From contig NZ_CAJHAF010000001.1 of assembly GCF_904846315.1 (NCBI RefSeq), positions 2,976,001-3,040,000 of the forward strand: a stretch of DNA of 64,000 bases. The letters are read 5' to 3'. Shown here piece after piece: positions 1 through 9,422 of this stretch. Within the stretch, counting starts at the first letter, position 1. Each line of letters starts with the position of its first letter. A program made the position numbers and the translations under genes. Source of the stretch: Psychrobacter jeotgali. Its GTDB lineage: Bacteria; Pseudomonadota; Gammaproteobacteria; Pseudomonadales; Moraxellaceae. Under the pieces are notes generated by a model. The model did not search any database and was not told the DNA's origin. It saw only the letters and a list, made by a program, of their open reading frames with translations.

Positions 1-705
1 CTTATCGCTAATACGGTGGTTGATAAAGAGGTATTGGCGGTACTTGAAGAGACGGCCAAACAACTAGAAGCCATGGGACATACCGTCGTTGCTGCTGAGC
101 CTAATATCAATATTGAAAAGTTTTGGCATAACTTTATGGTAGTAGTCTGCGCTCATACCGCTTTTACTATCGATAATATTGAGAGTTGCTACGGAGCAGA
201 GCATATTAAAAACCTCGAACCGCAAACTTATAATATGGCGATGCTCGGGCGCTCCTTATCTGCAGTAGATTTAGTTCACGCCAAACAAGGCTGGCATGAG
301 ACCCAGTATCAGACCGGTTTACTACTTGAGCAATATGACATGATCCTTTGTCCGACCATACCGACCACGGCGGTTAAGCACGGAGTATTGCCGCCAAGCC
401 GAGTGGATGAGATGCTGATGAATACCTCGGGTTTACTCAGTAAAGGCATTAATATGGGTAAATATACTTTTAGCTCAGGTATGATCGAGAAGCTTAGCCA
501 TCCAGTACTTAGCAAGATGGCCTTTACTTTGCTAGGTAATGTTACGGGGTTGCCGGCGATATCGCTACCTATGGGTATGAGTAAGAAGGGCTTACCTATC
601 GGCATGCAGCTGATTGGGCGTATGAATGATGAGACCACTTTATTTAGTGTAGCAGGGGAGCTAGAAAGGGCAGGATTATTTACCAAGCTTGCGTTTGAAA
701 AGTAG
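1..705 (+). CDS. Amidase signature family protein, C-terminal part
   Basis: This is the last 234 codons of a gene that enters from the left edge; the frame is open from base 1, so the GTG at 16 is not a true start. The segment matches the C-terminal third of amidase-signature enzymes, which hydrolyse amide bonds with a Ser-cisSer-Lys triad. That triad lies upstream and is not visible here. Family traits that can be seen are the strand-loop MILCPTIPTTA, the GNVTGLPAISLPMG stretch and the following GLPIGMQLIG. It differs from the GatA gene at 55.7-57.3 kb, so it is probably a catabolic or detoxifying amidase. The substrate cannot be told. Confidence 0.85.
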   Translation, partial: LIANTVVDKEVLAVLEETAKQLEAMGHTVVAAEPNINIEKFWHNFMVVVCAHTAFTIDNIESCYGAEHIKNLEPQTYNMAMLGRSLSAVDLVHAKQGWHETQYQTGLLLEQYDMILCPTIPTTAVKHGVLPPSRVDEMLMNTSGLLSKGINMGKYTFSSGMIEKLSHPVLSKMAFTLLGNVTGLPAISLPMGMSKKGLPIGMQLIGRMNDETTLFSVAGELERAGLFTKLAFEK

Positions 706-721
706 TGTTATTAAATTTATC

Positions 722-1609
722 CTAATCAAAACGATAGATATCCATCCCCAAGCTATGATGCGCCATACTTTGATGAACGACTGAAACCCGCTGTCCTGCG
801 CCTAATGCAAAGAATAGCGGTAGCAAGTGCTCAGCGCTGGGATGGATATTTTTATGATCAGGATATTGCTGCCAATCTAAAGCGCTAGGGATGTCGGTTT
901 TGAGCTGCTGTAATAACCACAGCTTAAAGTCTTTGGCACGCTCATCGATACTATCAGCCTGCCACCTCATCGCTTGCATATTATGGGTAATATTACCTGA
1001 GCCTATGATAAGGATTTGCTGCTCTCTGAGTTTGGCAAGCTGTGCCCCCAACTGGTAGCAAGCGACACTGTCATAATGCTGCGGCAATGATATCTGCACG
1101 ATAGGCACATCGGCTTGCGGGTATAAATGCCTAAGCGGTGCCCAAACCCCATGATCCCAAACTCGCATTGGATTGAGGCTACAGGCGATGCCATGCGCTG
1201 TTAATTGCTGCGCTAGCGACTCTGCCAGTAGCGCATGACCGACTGCAGGATATTGCAGCTCATAAAGCTCAGGATCAAATCCTGAGAAATCATGCCAAGT
1301 CTTTGGCTGTGGGTTACTGCTAATCTCAAGCTTGGCGGATTGCCAATGAGCGGACATAATAATAATTGCCCGGGGCTTGGGCAAGTTATAGCCAATACGG
1401 GCTAAGGCGCTAGTGGTCGCTGATTGCTCGATAGCTAGCGTAGGTGCACCATGGGAGATGAATAACGAGGGCAGACGCGCGGCATTGGCTAAGCTTGCAG
1501 GCGCATCTTCCCAAGCGACTACCCCGGTGATAGGGATGGTAGCTGCAGTATGGTTATGATAATTATCAGGATAACGGCGGCTAGGATAGGCAGGTTTTGA
1601 ATTAGTCAT
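722..1609 (-). CDS. LigB-type extradiol ring-cleavage dioxygenase (YgiD/DODA-like)
   Basis: The 295-residue protein belongs to the class III extradiol dioxygenases related to plant and bacterial 4,5-DOPA dioxygenase, which open catechol-type rings using a metal held by histidines. Visible motifs are SHGAP near residue 53, MSAHW near 105, VWDHGVWAPL near 169 and GSGNITHN near 222, which fit the metal and substrate site of the family. The N-terminus is about 40 residues longer than E. coli YgiD and there is no clear Shine-Dalgarno before the ATG, so translation may begin later. It converges with the amidase on its left. The true substrate is unknown; many YgiD homologues have only weak DOPA activity. 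Confidence 0.85.
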   Translation of the reverse strand: MTNSKPAYPSRRYPDNYHNHTAATIPITGVVAWEDAPASLANAARLPSLFISHGAPTLAIEQSATTSALARIGYNLPKPRAIIIMSAHWQSAKLEISSNPQPKTWHDFSGFDPELYELQYPAVGHALLAESLAQQLTAHGIACSLNPMRVWDHGVWAPLRHLYPQADVPIVQISLPQHYDSVACYQLGAQLAKLREQQILIIGSGNITHNMQAMRWQADSIDERAKDFKLWLLQQLKTDIPSALDWQQYPDHKNIHPSAEHLLPLFFALGAGQRVSVVHQSMAHHSLGMDIYRFD

Positions 1610-1678
1610 GGTGCATTTATTAGGGCGTACGTAGGTTTTTCAATCCATTGAGCCGATCATATTTTGTAGCGCAAGCTT

Positions 1679-2167
1679 CTAATTACCGCGGTGATAAGGA
1701 TGATTGTTATTAATGCTCATCGCCCGATAGAGCTGCTCCATTAATACTACCCGTACTAGCGGATGCGGCAAAGTCAGCGCGGATAACGACCATTTACTAT
1801 CTGCTGTTGCCAACACTTCTGGGGAAACCCCGTCAGCACCGCCAATAACCAAGGCAATATCGTCACCTTGTTGCATAGCGGCTGCTAACTTATTTGCCAA
1901 GTCCTCTGTTGAGAGCATTTTGCCTTTGACATCCAGTACCCACAGCTGCTCGCGGCTGGCATTGGCATGAGTCGCTAATATGGCTTGTCCTTCTTGTTCA
2001 CGGTACTGAGCCAAATTAGTATCAGAAGGGTTCTTGGCACGTTTAGCGGCCGCCAGCTCAACAATCTCTGTCGTTAGCATAGGCTGAATACGTTTATAGT
2101 ATTCATCAAACCCTGTTTGAACCCATTTGGGCATTTTTTGTCCGACGGTTAAAATCCGTACTTTCAT
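1679..2167 (-). CDS. rlmH: 23S rRNA pseudouridine(1915)-N3 methyltransferase RlmH
   Basis: The 162-residue SPOUT methyltransferase modifies pseudouridine 1915 in helix 69 of 23S rRNA using S-adenosylmethionine. The family's C-terminal knot is intact: ALVIGGADGVSP, WSLSALTLPHPLVRVV and the ending NNNHPYHRGN. The N-terminus starts MKVRILTVGQKMPKWVQ, typical of the family. It is about six residues longer than the E. coli protein. Identification is firm. The gene stands between the dioxygenase and the YetF-like gene on the same strand, with gaps of about 70-80 bases. Confidence 0.97.
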   Translation of the reverse strand: MKVRILTVGQKMPKWVQTGFDEYYKRIQPMLTTEIVELAAAKRAKNPSDTNLAQYREQEGQAILATHANASREQLWVLDVKGKMLSTEDLANKLAAAMQQGDDIALVIGGADGVSPEVLATADSKWSLSALTLPHPLVRVVLMEQLYRAMSINNNHPYHRGN

Positions 2168-2250
2168 GATAAGTTACCGGTTATCCAGTTATAAATATGA
2201 AGGGAGGTATTCAATAATTTGATCAGCAGCTAGCTGTGCTGATTAAGACC

Positions 2251-2772
2251 TTAACGAACCACTGGTTTTAGGGTTTCAGAGACACCGGTACTCTTACTAT
2301 CTTTAGGGATGATAGCTAGTGTGGCATCAGACTCAAATATAATGGCTTCTACTTCATCAAAACTACCGATACCTTCTGAGCGCATGGCACTTTCAAGCTC
2401 CTGTTGAGTTAGACGCTCAGCACGCATAGCTTCGGGTAGGAACTGCCCTTGATAAAAAACCACACGGGGTTCAGATAGAATCAGCTGGCTGAAGCTTGGT
2501 GAGATGGAGGAGTACTTAGTCACTATAAACTGTAATAAATATAAGGTCACAATAGAGGCACCGCCTTCGATAAAAGGAATGTCTTTTAATAAGATAGTGC
2601 TGGCACCAAGCGAGCCAATCATCACCGTGACAATCCAGTCAAAGTTATTAAGCTGTGAAGTAGAGCGCTTGCCAGAGGCTTTGGTGGTTATCACGATCAA
2701 AACATAAACCATAGCCGCTGTTATGACAATACGTCCAAGCTTATCGATATGGTCGAAAAGTAGCATGTCCAT
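2251..2772 (-). CDS. YetF-like membrane protein (DUF421)
   Basis: The 173-residue protein has an N-terminal membrane region with about three hydrophobic segments (residues ~12-30, 45-65 and 70-85). A cytosolic domain follows, with the DUF421 features EPRVVFYQGQ and LTQQELESAMRSEGI, and a tail that reads like the second half of the YetF C-terminal fold (EAIIFESDATLAIIP). Related proteins in Bacillus spores affect germination and durability; the role in Gram-negatives is not established. A TAGGA sequence lies ahead of the start codon. No partner gene is evident. Confidence 0.85.
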   Translation of the reverse strand: MDMLLFDHIDKLGRIVITAAMVYVLIVITTKASGKRSTSQLNNFDWIVTVMIGSLGASTILLKDIPFIEGGASIVTLYLLQFIVTKYSSISPSFSQLILSEPRVVFYQGQFLPEAMRAERLTQQELESAMRSEGIGSFDEVEAIIFESDATLAIIPKDSKSTGVSETLKPVVR

Positions 2773-2860
2773 GATGGGTATTCCTATAAAAATAAAAGAG
2801 TTCGATAGTGATTAAAAAGTCGACAGCTTAGTGAAGTTTATAACTATTTAAACTGTTTTA

Positions 2861-3424
2861 TTAAGCCTTTTTTCGTTTGGGATCTAATAAACGATTGACG
2901 ATCAAGATACTGATGCGAGCGCTGACTAAGGTAACCACTAATATTAGCACCAGTGCCGCAAACAAAGGCCAGGGCTGCTGCCTACTCATCTCTATAAACA
3001 CCGCGCGATTGGCCTCATCGAATAACCATAACCATAAAGATATAAAGTAAAGCGCGGTTAGCAGCCAAATCACCACCGTACTACCGACCGTCAAACGATT
3101 CATCTCGCTGACGCTAAGGGCACGCTGTTGATGCTTGATAAATTTGTGCACAGCAATATAGGCACCAAAGAACACAGAAATAACGGTAACCAAGTGCGGG
3201 TTAAGAGCAAACTGTAACTGTACAATCATAAATATAACGCTGGTTAAAAGGTAGCCAATAGCAAAAAAGCCTACATATTGAGATAAGCCTGAATTTGCAG
3301 GCTGCCCCGCGCGTTTTGCTGATGCTTTATGCTTATCAAGGTTAGGAGCAAGGTTTGATTTACGAGAGCTGGGTAACATAAGGGTGCCTATATGAGCTAA
3401 ATTTATGGGCGTTAATTTGGGCAT
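2861..3424 (-). CDS. Small four-helix membrane protein, ABZJ_00895-like
   Basis: This 187-residue protein has a polar N-terminal segment of about 45 residues followed by four hydrophobic segments (about 50-70, 77-93, 112-133 and 150-172) and a basic tail ending in RKKA. The motif around SEMNRLTVGSTVVIWLL resembles the ABZJ_00895 family of uncharacterised membrane proteins that I recall from Acinetobacter and relatives. No catalytic residues stand out. Function unknown. Confidence 0.65.
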   Translation of the reverse strand: MPKLTPINLAHIGTLMLPSSRKSNLAPNLDKHKASAKRAGQPANSGLSQYVGFFAIGYLLTSVIFMIVQLQFALNPHLVTVISVFFGAYIAVHKFIKHQQRALSVSEMNRLTVGSTVVIWLLTALYFISLWLWLFDEANRAVFIEMSRQQPWPLFAALVLILVVTLVSARISILIVNRLLDPKRKKA

Positions 3425-3474
3425 TAATTGGGTGTTATTATCAGTTCAATAGTCGTTGTTTTCAGGGGCGATGG

Positions 3475-5493
3475 TTACTGCTGCGCCGTCCAGTCGAGCA
3501 TCGCATCCAATACCGGCCTTGCTATATAAGGGTTCAATGCTCGTTCAGTATTGATCAATCCTACCACAGTATAGTCCTGTCCTGATTGTCCTTTAACGTA
3601 ACCTGCCATCGCTGTGACATTATTTAGGGTGCCCGTTTTTATCCACGAACGGCCAATAGCAGCCGAATCTGGTAAACGCTCACTGTGATAAACAATGGTG
3701 CCACTGACCCCAGTAATCCCTAAAGAATTGACATAAGCATCAAAGCTTGGATGCTCATAAGCGTAGGATAACAGCTCATTTAAATTGGCGGCGCTAATCG
3801 TACAGTCGCGGCATAACCCTGAACCATTGGTTAAATGCGGCGGCGGCGTGGTGAGATGGGTTTGCCACCACTGCTCGATAGTTTGTAAGGCTTGCGAGTA
3901 ATCTGTAGCTCTAGGTCTCCCGAACTGATATAAGCTGGTCGCTGATAACTTTTGCGACGGGTTTATAGTCGCCCTTTCATCAGAACTCGCTTTGCCATAA
4001 GCCCCTATCGAGAGGGCGACTTGCTCGGTCATGACGTTATTTGAGAAGTGATTAATATCATAAATCTGTTGCTGCAAATTTAGTGAAGGATAGCTGACCA
4101 GCGGTAATGGGCTAATGGCTAAAGCTGTTAAACCATAAGTTGGTTTGCTAAGTGGACTGTTTTTAACCACACTGTTATTAACGACACTGGGTTTATAGCG
4201 CATAGCATAAGGCATTTCTTGATTAACTACCTTACCCGTTAAAGTATTACCCAGTTGTTGCCATTTGGCGGTAATGACGCGCGCGGCAAAGTCTTTGCTA
4301 TCGGGATAAGCAATATAGAATATATGCTCTTTGCAGCTTTGCGGTAACTTAGCATTAAGTAGCAGCTTATCCTGCTGCCACTGCGGAGCTAAGCTGTAGC
4401 GGGCTTGTGAGCAAGCAGCAGCGCGAGTACCAATAGTATTAGGGAGCTGATAATTGGTCAGCTGCGGCGTATAACTGAGCTGTGCTCGTCCATTGGGTAA
4501 AGGCGTGCTTTTGAGAGCAACGGTATTAAAGTTAACTAAAAACCCATCGGGGCTAGCATTATAAGGACGTAGCGGTGAGCGATCAAAAGCGGCGGGGTCT
4601 TTAGCAACCTTAGCAAAGATAGAGCTATCAATAACAATATCACCATCAATATGATCAATACCTGCTTGCTGTACTTGATAAAGCAGCTGCTCTAAGCGCT
4701 CGTGAGTCATCTTAGGATCGCCGCTACCTTCAATAATCAAATCACCGTATAGCCGGTTATTAATGATAATGCCGCTATAATAAACCCTCGTATACCAAGT
4801 AAAGTCGGCGCCCAAAGTATCTAATGCTATCAAGCTCGGCACCAGCTTCATAGTGCTAGCAGGGGTGCGTGCGCTAGCCGCCTGATGACTAACTAAAGGT
4901 TTTGAAAAACGGTTAGTAGAGCTGGTTTTACCGTGAGTGTCAGTAATATTTGCGAGGCGACTCGGCAGCACAGATGGTACGCTTTTCAGGCTTAGATGAG
5001 TATAAGGGTCGTCAGTATAAGCATCCAGCATACGCTGCTGTTGCTGGATGAGCTGTTTATCAACCACGATTTTTGCTTGGTCAGTTTTTGTCTTAGTAGG
5101 GGTTTTTGCAGCTGGCGTAACAGTAGAGCTAGCATTATGATCGGCGTTTATAGGTTGATTGTTCTTATGGTCGAGCACTTGTATTGTAGGCGGCAGGCGA
5201 CTGGCGTTTTGCTCTCCGATAGCAGTAACGCTAATACTGATATCAGCAGGGGTTAAATCAGCTTTTGCTAATGCCGCTTCAATAGCGCTTGGCAGAGCAG
5301 CTTGAGCGTCTAGGGTAGCTAATATAGCCATTATAAAGATAGCTCGGCGAGAGTATTTAGTCGCTGTTAGGCGCTGAGAAAATGAACCGAGCTTTGAGAT
5401 ATAATTAGCGTACAGAGAAGGTTTTAGAGTAGGGCGCATGAGTAGTCTATGATCAGAGGGTAAAAACCGCCTATAGTAACATGAGTTACTCAT
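3475..5493 (-). CDS. dacB: D-alanyl-D-alanine carboxypeptidase/endopeptidase PBP4 with a large insertion
   Basis: This is a periplasmic peptidase S13 enzyme that trims or cuts peptidoglycan cross-links. The three active-site motifs are present: STMK (Ser213, Lys216), SNN around residue 485, and KTG at 619-621. At 672 residues it is far longer than E. coli PBP4 (477). The excess is mainly about 110 polar, Thr/Lys/Gln-rich residues between the first core strand (ISISVTAIG, ~86-93) and the STMK motif, where the usual enzyme has a short loop. A signal-like hydrophobic stretch lies at ~51-66, preceded by an unusually long 50-residue basic leader, so the ATG for Met19 is an alternative start; neither has a good Shine-Dalgarno. 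It is the last gene of an operon with the exonuclease and the CBS protein. Confidence 0.92.
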   Translation of the reverse strand: MSNSCYYRRFLPSDHRLLMRPTLKPSLYANYISKLGSFSQRLTATKYSRRAIFIMAILATLDAQAALPSAIEAALAKADLTPADISISVTAIGEQNASRLPPTIQVLDHKNNQPINADHNASSTVTPAAKTPTKTKTDQAKIVVDKQLIQQQQRMLDAYTDDPYTHLSLKSVPSVLPSRLANITDTHGKTSSTNRFSKPLVSHQAASARTPASTMKLVPSLIALDTLGADFTWYTRVYYSGIIINNRLYGDLIIEGSGDPKMTHERLEQLLYQVQQAGIDHIDGDIVIDSSIFAKVAKDPAAFDRSPLRPYNASPDGFLVNFNTVALKSTPLPNGRAQLSYTPQLTNYQLPNTIGTRAAACSQARYSLAPQWQQDKLLLNAKLPQSCKEHIFYIAYPDSKDFAARVITAKWQQLGNTLTGKVVNQEMPYAMRYKPSVVNNSVVKNSPLSKPTYGLTALAISPLPLVSYPSLNLQQQIYDINHFSNNVMTEQVALSIGAYGKASSDERATINPSQKLSATSLYQFGRPRATDYSQALQTIEQWWQTHLTTPPPHLTNGSGLCRDCTISAANLNELLSYAYEHPSFDAYVNSLGITGVSGTIVYHSERLPDSAAIGRSWIKTGTLNNVTAMAGYVKGQSGQDYTVVGLINTERALNPYIARPVLDAMLDWTAQQ

Positions 5494-5515
5494 TTTTGAT
5501 GGCGACTTTAGCGCT

Positions 5516-6121
5516 TTAACGCACGTGCAAAAAAGCCATAGCGGTCATCACCGCATCGTTATAAGCGTCATGATTGCCAAGCTCTGGAATGTTATAGTGC
5601 GCTAAAATACTGCTAAGCTGCTGCGACTGCGTAGGGATATCTTGGGCGTGACCACCCATACGCCGGCTATATAATTGGCGGATATCTATAACTTGATTAG
5701 GCAGCGGCGTACCCATGTACTCCTTAACTAGTGGATTCAAAAATGCTGTATCTATTTGGGTACAAAACCCCACCAGCGGGCGATTACCGATAAAGGGCAG
5801 TAGCAACGCTAACATCTCATCATAGCTCATCCCATGCTCAACATCAGCAGTACGTAGACCGTGGATGACAATAGTGTCACGATCAGGCATGGACGGCGGC
5901 CGACAGACTAGATGTAGACCATTACCGGTATCAATAGTATTGCCATTGATATGAATAGCCGCTACGGATAGCAGATGGTGCTTTTTTGGATTCAGCCCAG
6001 TCATTTCGCAGTCAATCGCTACCCATTGCTCAGCAAGCGGCGGCTCAAACATAATGGCCAGCTCTGGACGTTGTAGTTGCTTTTTTTGCCAGGACTGGGT
6101 TAACTGTTTAAACCAGCTCAT
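5516..6121 (-). CDS. DnaQ-like 3'-5' exonuclease
   Basis: The 201-residue protein is an RNase T/DnaQ superfamily DEDDh exonuclease. Visible acidic motifs are AIDCEMTG (Asp and Glu) near residue 36, a middle motif around FCTQIDTAFL, and HDAYNDAVMTA near 182 with the catalytic His and last Asp. It lies 14 bases downstream of the CBS/nucleotidyltransferase gene and 22 bases upstream of dacB on the same strand, so the three are probably co-transcribed. From my knowledge of the families, a pairing of such an exonuclease with a CBS/DUF294 protein is common in Pseudomonas and relatives. It may be a repair or RNA-trimming nuclease rather than the replicative proofreader. Confidence 0.88.
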   Translation of the reverse strand: MSWFKQLTQSWQKKQLQRPELAIMFEPPLAEQWVAIDCEMTGLNPKKHHLLSVAAIHINGNTIDTGNGLHLVCRPPSMPDRDTIVIHGLRTADVEHGMSYDEMLALLLPFIGNRPLVGFCTQIDTAFLNPLVKEYMGTPLPNQVIDIRQLYSRRMGGHAQDIPTQSQQLSSILAHYNIPELGNHDAYNDAVMTAMAFLHVR

Positions 6122-6135
6122 ACTCTATCAGCCAT

Positions 6136-8115
6136 TTAAGCTACCTCCAGTTGGTAGTGTCGGCTTAGCTGTGCTTTGAAGCTTTTGACCACTGCTAAGC
6201 ACTCCTTTAATACGTCACGCTCAAGCGCCGATAGGGTGGTAGGATCCACTTGCCGAGCATGCTTATCTTCGGTAGAAAGTGCTACTGCCAAGCGCTGCGC
6301 CATAAAGAACTCTAACGCTTCATTCAAAGTATCTGCGCGTGATTCGGTGAGCATTCCCACCTCTACTAAGGCTTTAAGCCGATCTTTAGTGCTAGGGACA
6401 TGCAAGATATCATGTTCAAGCGCCAGAGTGCGAATGCCATGTACTAAAGGGAAAATCCCTGCCTTTTTGAGATCAATATCTTGCGAGCTTGGTTTACCTA
6501 ATAACGGTACAAACTTTTGCCACCACTGATTAACATCACCGAATTGTAAGGCCGCTCGCGCAAACTGGCGTACAAACATGGGATCCGATTGGCGATGGGC
6601 GACCTTTAGGTGCTCGCGTATTTCGGTTAATAGAGATTCATCACCACAGACGTATTCGCCATCCAATATCGATGATATCCAAATACTGTGCATCGGATCA
6701 GTATTACGGAACCATAGATTAATTTGCTTTTCGAACTGTTTGATAGGTTGGCGCCACATGGGGTTGGTCATCATGATATTGCCATCACATAGTGGATAAC
6801 CGAGGGCTGCCAATTGCTGATTAAAGGTATCGGCAAACTGCGCCAAGTCGGGATGGGAGAAGCCATCACGGATGATCAGCGCATTATCTTGATCGGTACG
6901 CATGATTTGCTCGCCACGGCCTTCTGAGCCCATGACAATGACACAGGTGTTTTTTAGCACTTCTTTAGGCACGATCAGTTGCCAAAGCTTGGTAAAAACC
7001 TGCGCATTCAGGGTCTGTACGATACGGCTAACGATGCCGATTTTGACCCCATTTTGATGCTGAGCACGGATATATCGACCGATCAGCTCTACTGCAGTAT
7101 CTAAGCTAGATAAATCTTTGGCTTGCTCAATTTGCACACTAATTAGCTGGGAGTGATGACCGAGGTACGCCAGCACGTCGCTTTGGCCTAAAATGCCCAC
7201 TACTTGGCCATCGTCGTCAATAACGGGCAAGCGGTGAATCCGGTAGCGGGTCATGGTCAATAATGCGTCTCCAATCTCATCATCAGCCCCAATAGTGCGT
7301 AGGTTAAAATTGGCAAATTGATGACAGGGTGTCGTAGCAGGGTCTTGCTGCTCACTGACTGCACGGCAAATATCAGCGTCAGTCAAAATGCCTAAATTTG
7401 GGCCTAAATGGCGCTGTAATCTAGAGTCAGAGTTGGCATTGGGGCTGCCGCTAGGGTTAGTTTTCGATGGATGTAATAAAACGTGTTTTAGCCCCGCTTT
7501 AGTCATAGTGCGTGCGGCTTGCTGTAAGCTGCTATCGGCATCAATAATATGTACCGCCAATAGCGTAACATCAGTAACAGGCTGCAGCATTATCTGCTGA
7601 ACTTCTTGTTGCGGCGTATAGCTATTGTCGTTGCTTAAGGCGGGTGAATGGCGTCGTCGCTGTAAAGCTTTTAGGCGCTCTGGTAAATCATCTGACAGCA
7701 GCTGGCGGATAAGATGGTTTTGGGCGCTAATTTTATCAATAGCGATTCCATCAACTTGTAGCAATAACGTATCTTCATGCGCACGATATTGATAAGAAGG
7801 TATGTTTTGTGAGTCTTCAAAGCTTTTAGGCGTATCAACATTACTAGCTAACGCTTCAGGACTACGGCGACTATCGAACCAGTCGTTGCTATTGACGTGA
7901 TCAGAGTGGTTACTACCCAAGTAGGAAGCGACAAACTCACCTTCTAAGGTTTGTTCAATCTGACCTTTGAGCACCACAAAAAAGTAGCGCTGCTCATCGG
8001 CTGGCAAGTATTCATCAGCAGCCAAGTAACGTACTTGAGTATGTTTTTTTAGGCTTTGGCGCTCAGCCATACTGAGCACATCAAAAGGAGGTTGGGCAAA
8101 ATCAAGTTGGGGCAT
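6136..8115 (-). CDS. Cyclic-nucleotide-binding-like, CBS-pair and DUF294 nucleotidyltransferase protein
   Basis: The 659-residue multidomain protein appears to be a cytosolic signalling enzyme. Residues ~1-130 resemble a cNMP-binding sensor domain, partly interrupted by polar sequence. Two CBS motifs occupy ~175-320, with TRYRIHRLPVIDDDGQVVG visible in the second. A DUF294 nucleotidyltransferase core follows, with MGSEGRGEQIMRTDQDNAL near 395-413; the Asp residues there match the GlnD-like metal site. The rest is a helical DUF294 C-terminal domain. A good AAGGA ribosome binding site lies seven bases before the ATG. It heads the operon with the exonuclease and dacB. Ligands and target are unknown. 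Confidence 0.9.
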   Translation of the reverse strand: MPQLDFAQPPFDVLSMAERQSLKKHTQVRYLAADEYLPADEQRYFFVVLKGQIEQTLEGEFVASYLGSNHSDHVNSNDWFDSRRSPEALASNVDTPKSFEDSQNIPSYQYRAHEDTLLLQVDGIAIDKISAQNHLIRQLLSDDLPERLKALQRRRHSPALSNDNSYTPQQEVQQIMLQPVTDVTLLAVHIIDADSSLQQAARTMTKAGLKHVLLHPSKTNPSGSPNANSDSRLQRHLGPNLGILTDADICRAVSEQQDPATTPCHQFANFNLRTIGADDEIGDALLTMTRYRIHRLPVIDDDGQVVGILGQSDVLAYLGHHSQLISVQIEQAKDLSSLDTAVELIGRYIRAQHQNGVKIGIVSRIVQTLNAQVFTKLWQLIVPKEVLKNTCVIVMGSEGRGEQIMRTDQDNALIIRDGFSHPDLAQFADTFNQQLAALGYPLCDGNIMMTNPMWRQPIKQFEKQINLWFRNTDPMHSIWISSILDGEYVCGDESLLTEIREHLKVAHRQSDPMFVRQFARAALQFGDVNQWWQKFVPLLGKPSSQDIDLKKAGIFPLVHGIRTLALEHDILHVPSTKDRLKALVEVGMLTESRADTLNEALEFFMAQRLAVALSTEDKHARQVDPTTLSALERDVLKECLAVVKSFKAQLSRHYQLEVA

Positions 8116-8225
8116 AACATCATCCTTGATGGTAAATATAACTATATAATAGCCATGTACTTTTACTATAGCATTTTATCATTTTTATCCATAATTAATT
8201 TGTGGTTATTAACCCCTTAATAAAA

Positions 8226-9422
8226 TTAACCAATAAGTAGCTTTTTAATCCGTTCAATAGCGTCACGACTTTCATCTACGCCAGCTACCAGCGCTATACG
8301 GACATAGCCCTTACCTGGGTTTTCACCTTCAACCTCACGTGATAAATAACGTCCAGCCAGCGCATAAATGTTAGCTTGCTCATACAGAGCTTTTACGAAT
8401 AGCTCATCATCGCCATTGAACTGCTCGGGGACTTTTATCCAAAAGTAAAACCCAGCTTCTGGCATCCGTAAATCTAATAGCTCGCCCAACTCGTCCATCC
8501 ATAGCGCAAATTTTTCTTGATACAGTTTGCGGTTATCTGCCACATGCCTCTCATCTTGCCAAGCGGCAATAGAAGCAAGCTGGTGCGGTATCGGCATCGC
8601 ACAGCCTTGATAGGTGCGATACTGTAAGTACGGTTGTAGAATAGCTGCATCACCAGCGATAAATCCTGAGCGTAGGCCGGGTAGGTTTGAGCGTTTCGAT
8701 AATGAATGAAAGACCACGCAGTTTTTAAAATCATCACGGCCTAGATTGGCGCACGCCTGCAATAAGCCTATAGGCGGCTCGTTGAAGTAAAGCTCGCTAT
8801 AGCACTCATCACTAGCGATGATAAAGTTATAGGTGTCCGATAAGCGGATAAGCCATTCCCAATCATCCATCGTCATGATTGAACCGGTAGGGTTGTTTGG
8901 ACTACAGATAAATAGTAGCTGGGTTTGTTCCCACACCTGTTTGGGTACAGAGCGGTAATTACCTTTAAAGTCATTATCGGGCGTGCAAGCAACAAAATAA
9001 GGCGTCGCCTGCGCCAATATAGCTGCGCCTTCATAAATCTGATAAAAAGGGTTGGGCATAACCACAGTGGGACAATTTTTATCTGTACTAATCACCGCTT
9101 GAACGAAGCTGAAAATTGCCTCACGAGTGCCCATGACCGGTAAGACTTGGTGATGAGCATCTACATGCTGTAGAAAGAACCGTTTCTCAAGCCAATGCGC
9201 AATAGCTTGGCGCAGCTCAAAAGCCCCATTAGTAGTGGGGTAACGAGCTAATTGATCTAAATTTTCTTGTAATATTTCCAACACAAAAGCAGGTGGCTTA
9301 TGTTTTGGTTCGCCAATACCTAGCTTAATTTCAGGGTAGGCAGAGGCCGCTTTACTATAGGCAAGTAGCTCTGTCATTTTGGCAAAAGGATAAGAATGCA
9401 AATGCTCGAGGTTGTGATTCAT
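8226..9422 (-). CDS. dapC: Succinyldiaminopimelate transaminase DapC
   Basis: This class I/II PLP aminotransferase of 398 residues converts N-succinyl-2-amino-6-oxopimelate to N-succinyl-diaminopimelate in lysine and peptidoglycan synthesis. The PLP lysine is in HSLSKRSNLPG (Lys243). NPFYQIYEGAA, CSPNNPTG and ASDECYSELYF match the fold type I core and the DapC subgroup. I chose the ATG at 9422 (MNHNLEHLHSYPF, as in other DapC proteins) over a GTG four codons upstream. It is transcribed alone. An ArgD-like aminotransferase can do the same step in other bacteria, but the motif pattern here is that of DapC. Confidence 0.9.
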   Translation of the reverse strand: MNHNLEHLHSYPFAKMTELLAYSKAASAYPEIKLGIGEPKHKPPAFVLEILQENLDQLARYPTTNGAFELRQAIAHWLEKRFFLQHVDAHHQVLPVMGTREAIFSFVQAVISTDKNCPTVVMPNPFYQIYEGAAILAQATPYFVACTPDNDFKGNYRSVPKQVWEQTQLLFICSPNNPTGSIMTMDDWEWLIRLSDTYNFIIASDECYSELYFNEPPIGLLQACANLGRDDFKNCVVFHSLSKRSNLPGLRSGFIAGDAAILQPYLQYRTYQGCAMPIPHQLASIAAWQDERHVADNRKLYQEKFALWMDELGELLDLRMPEAGFYFWIKVPEQFNGDDELFVKALYEQANIYALAGRYLSREVEGENPGKGYVRIALVAGVDESRDAIERIKKLLIG

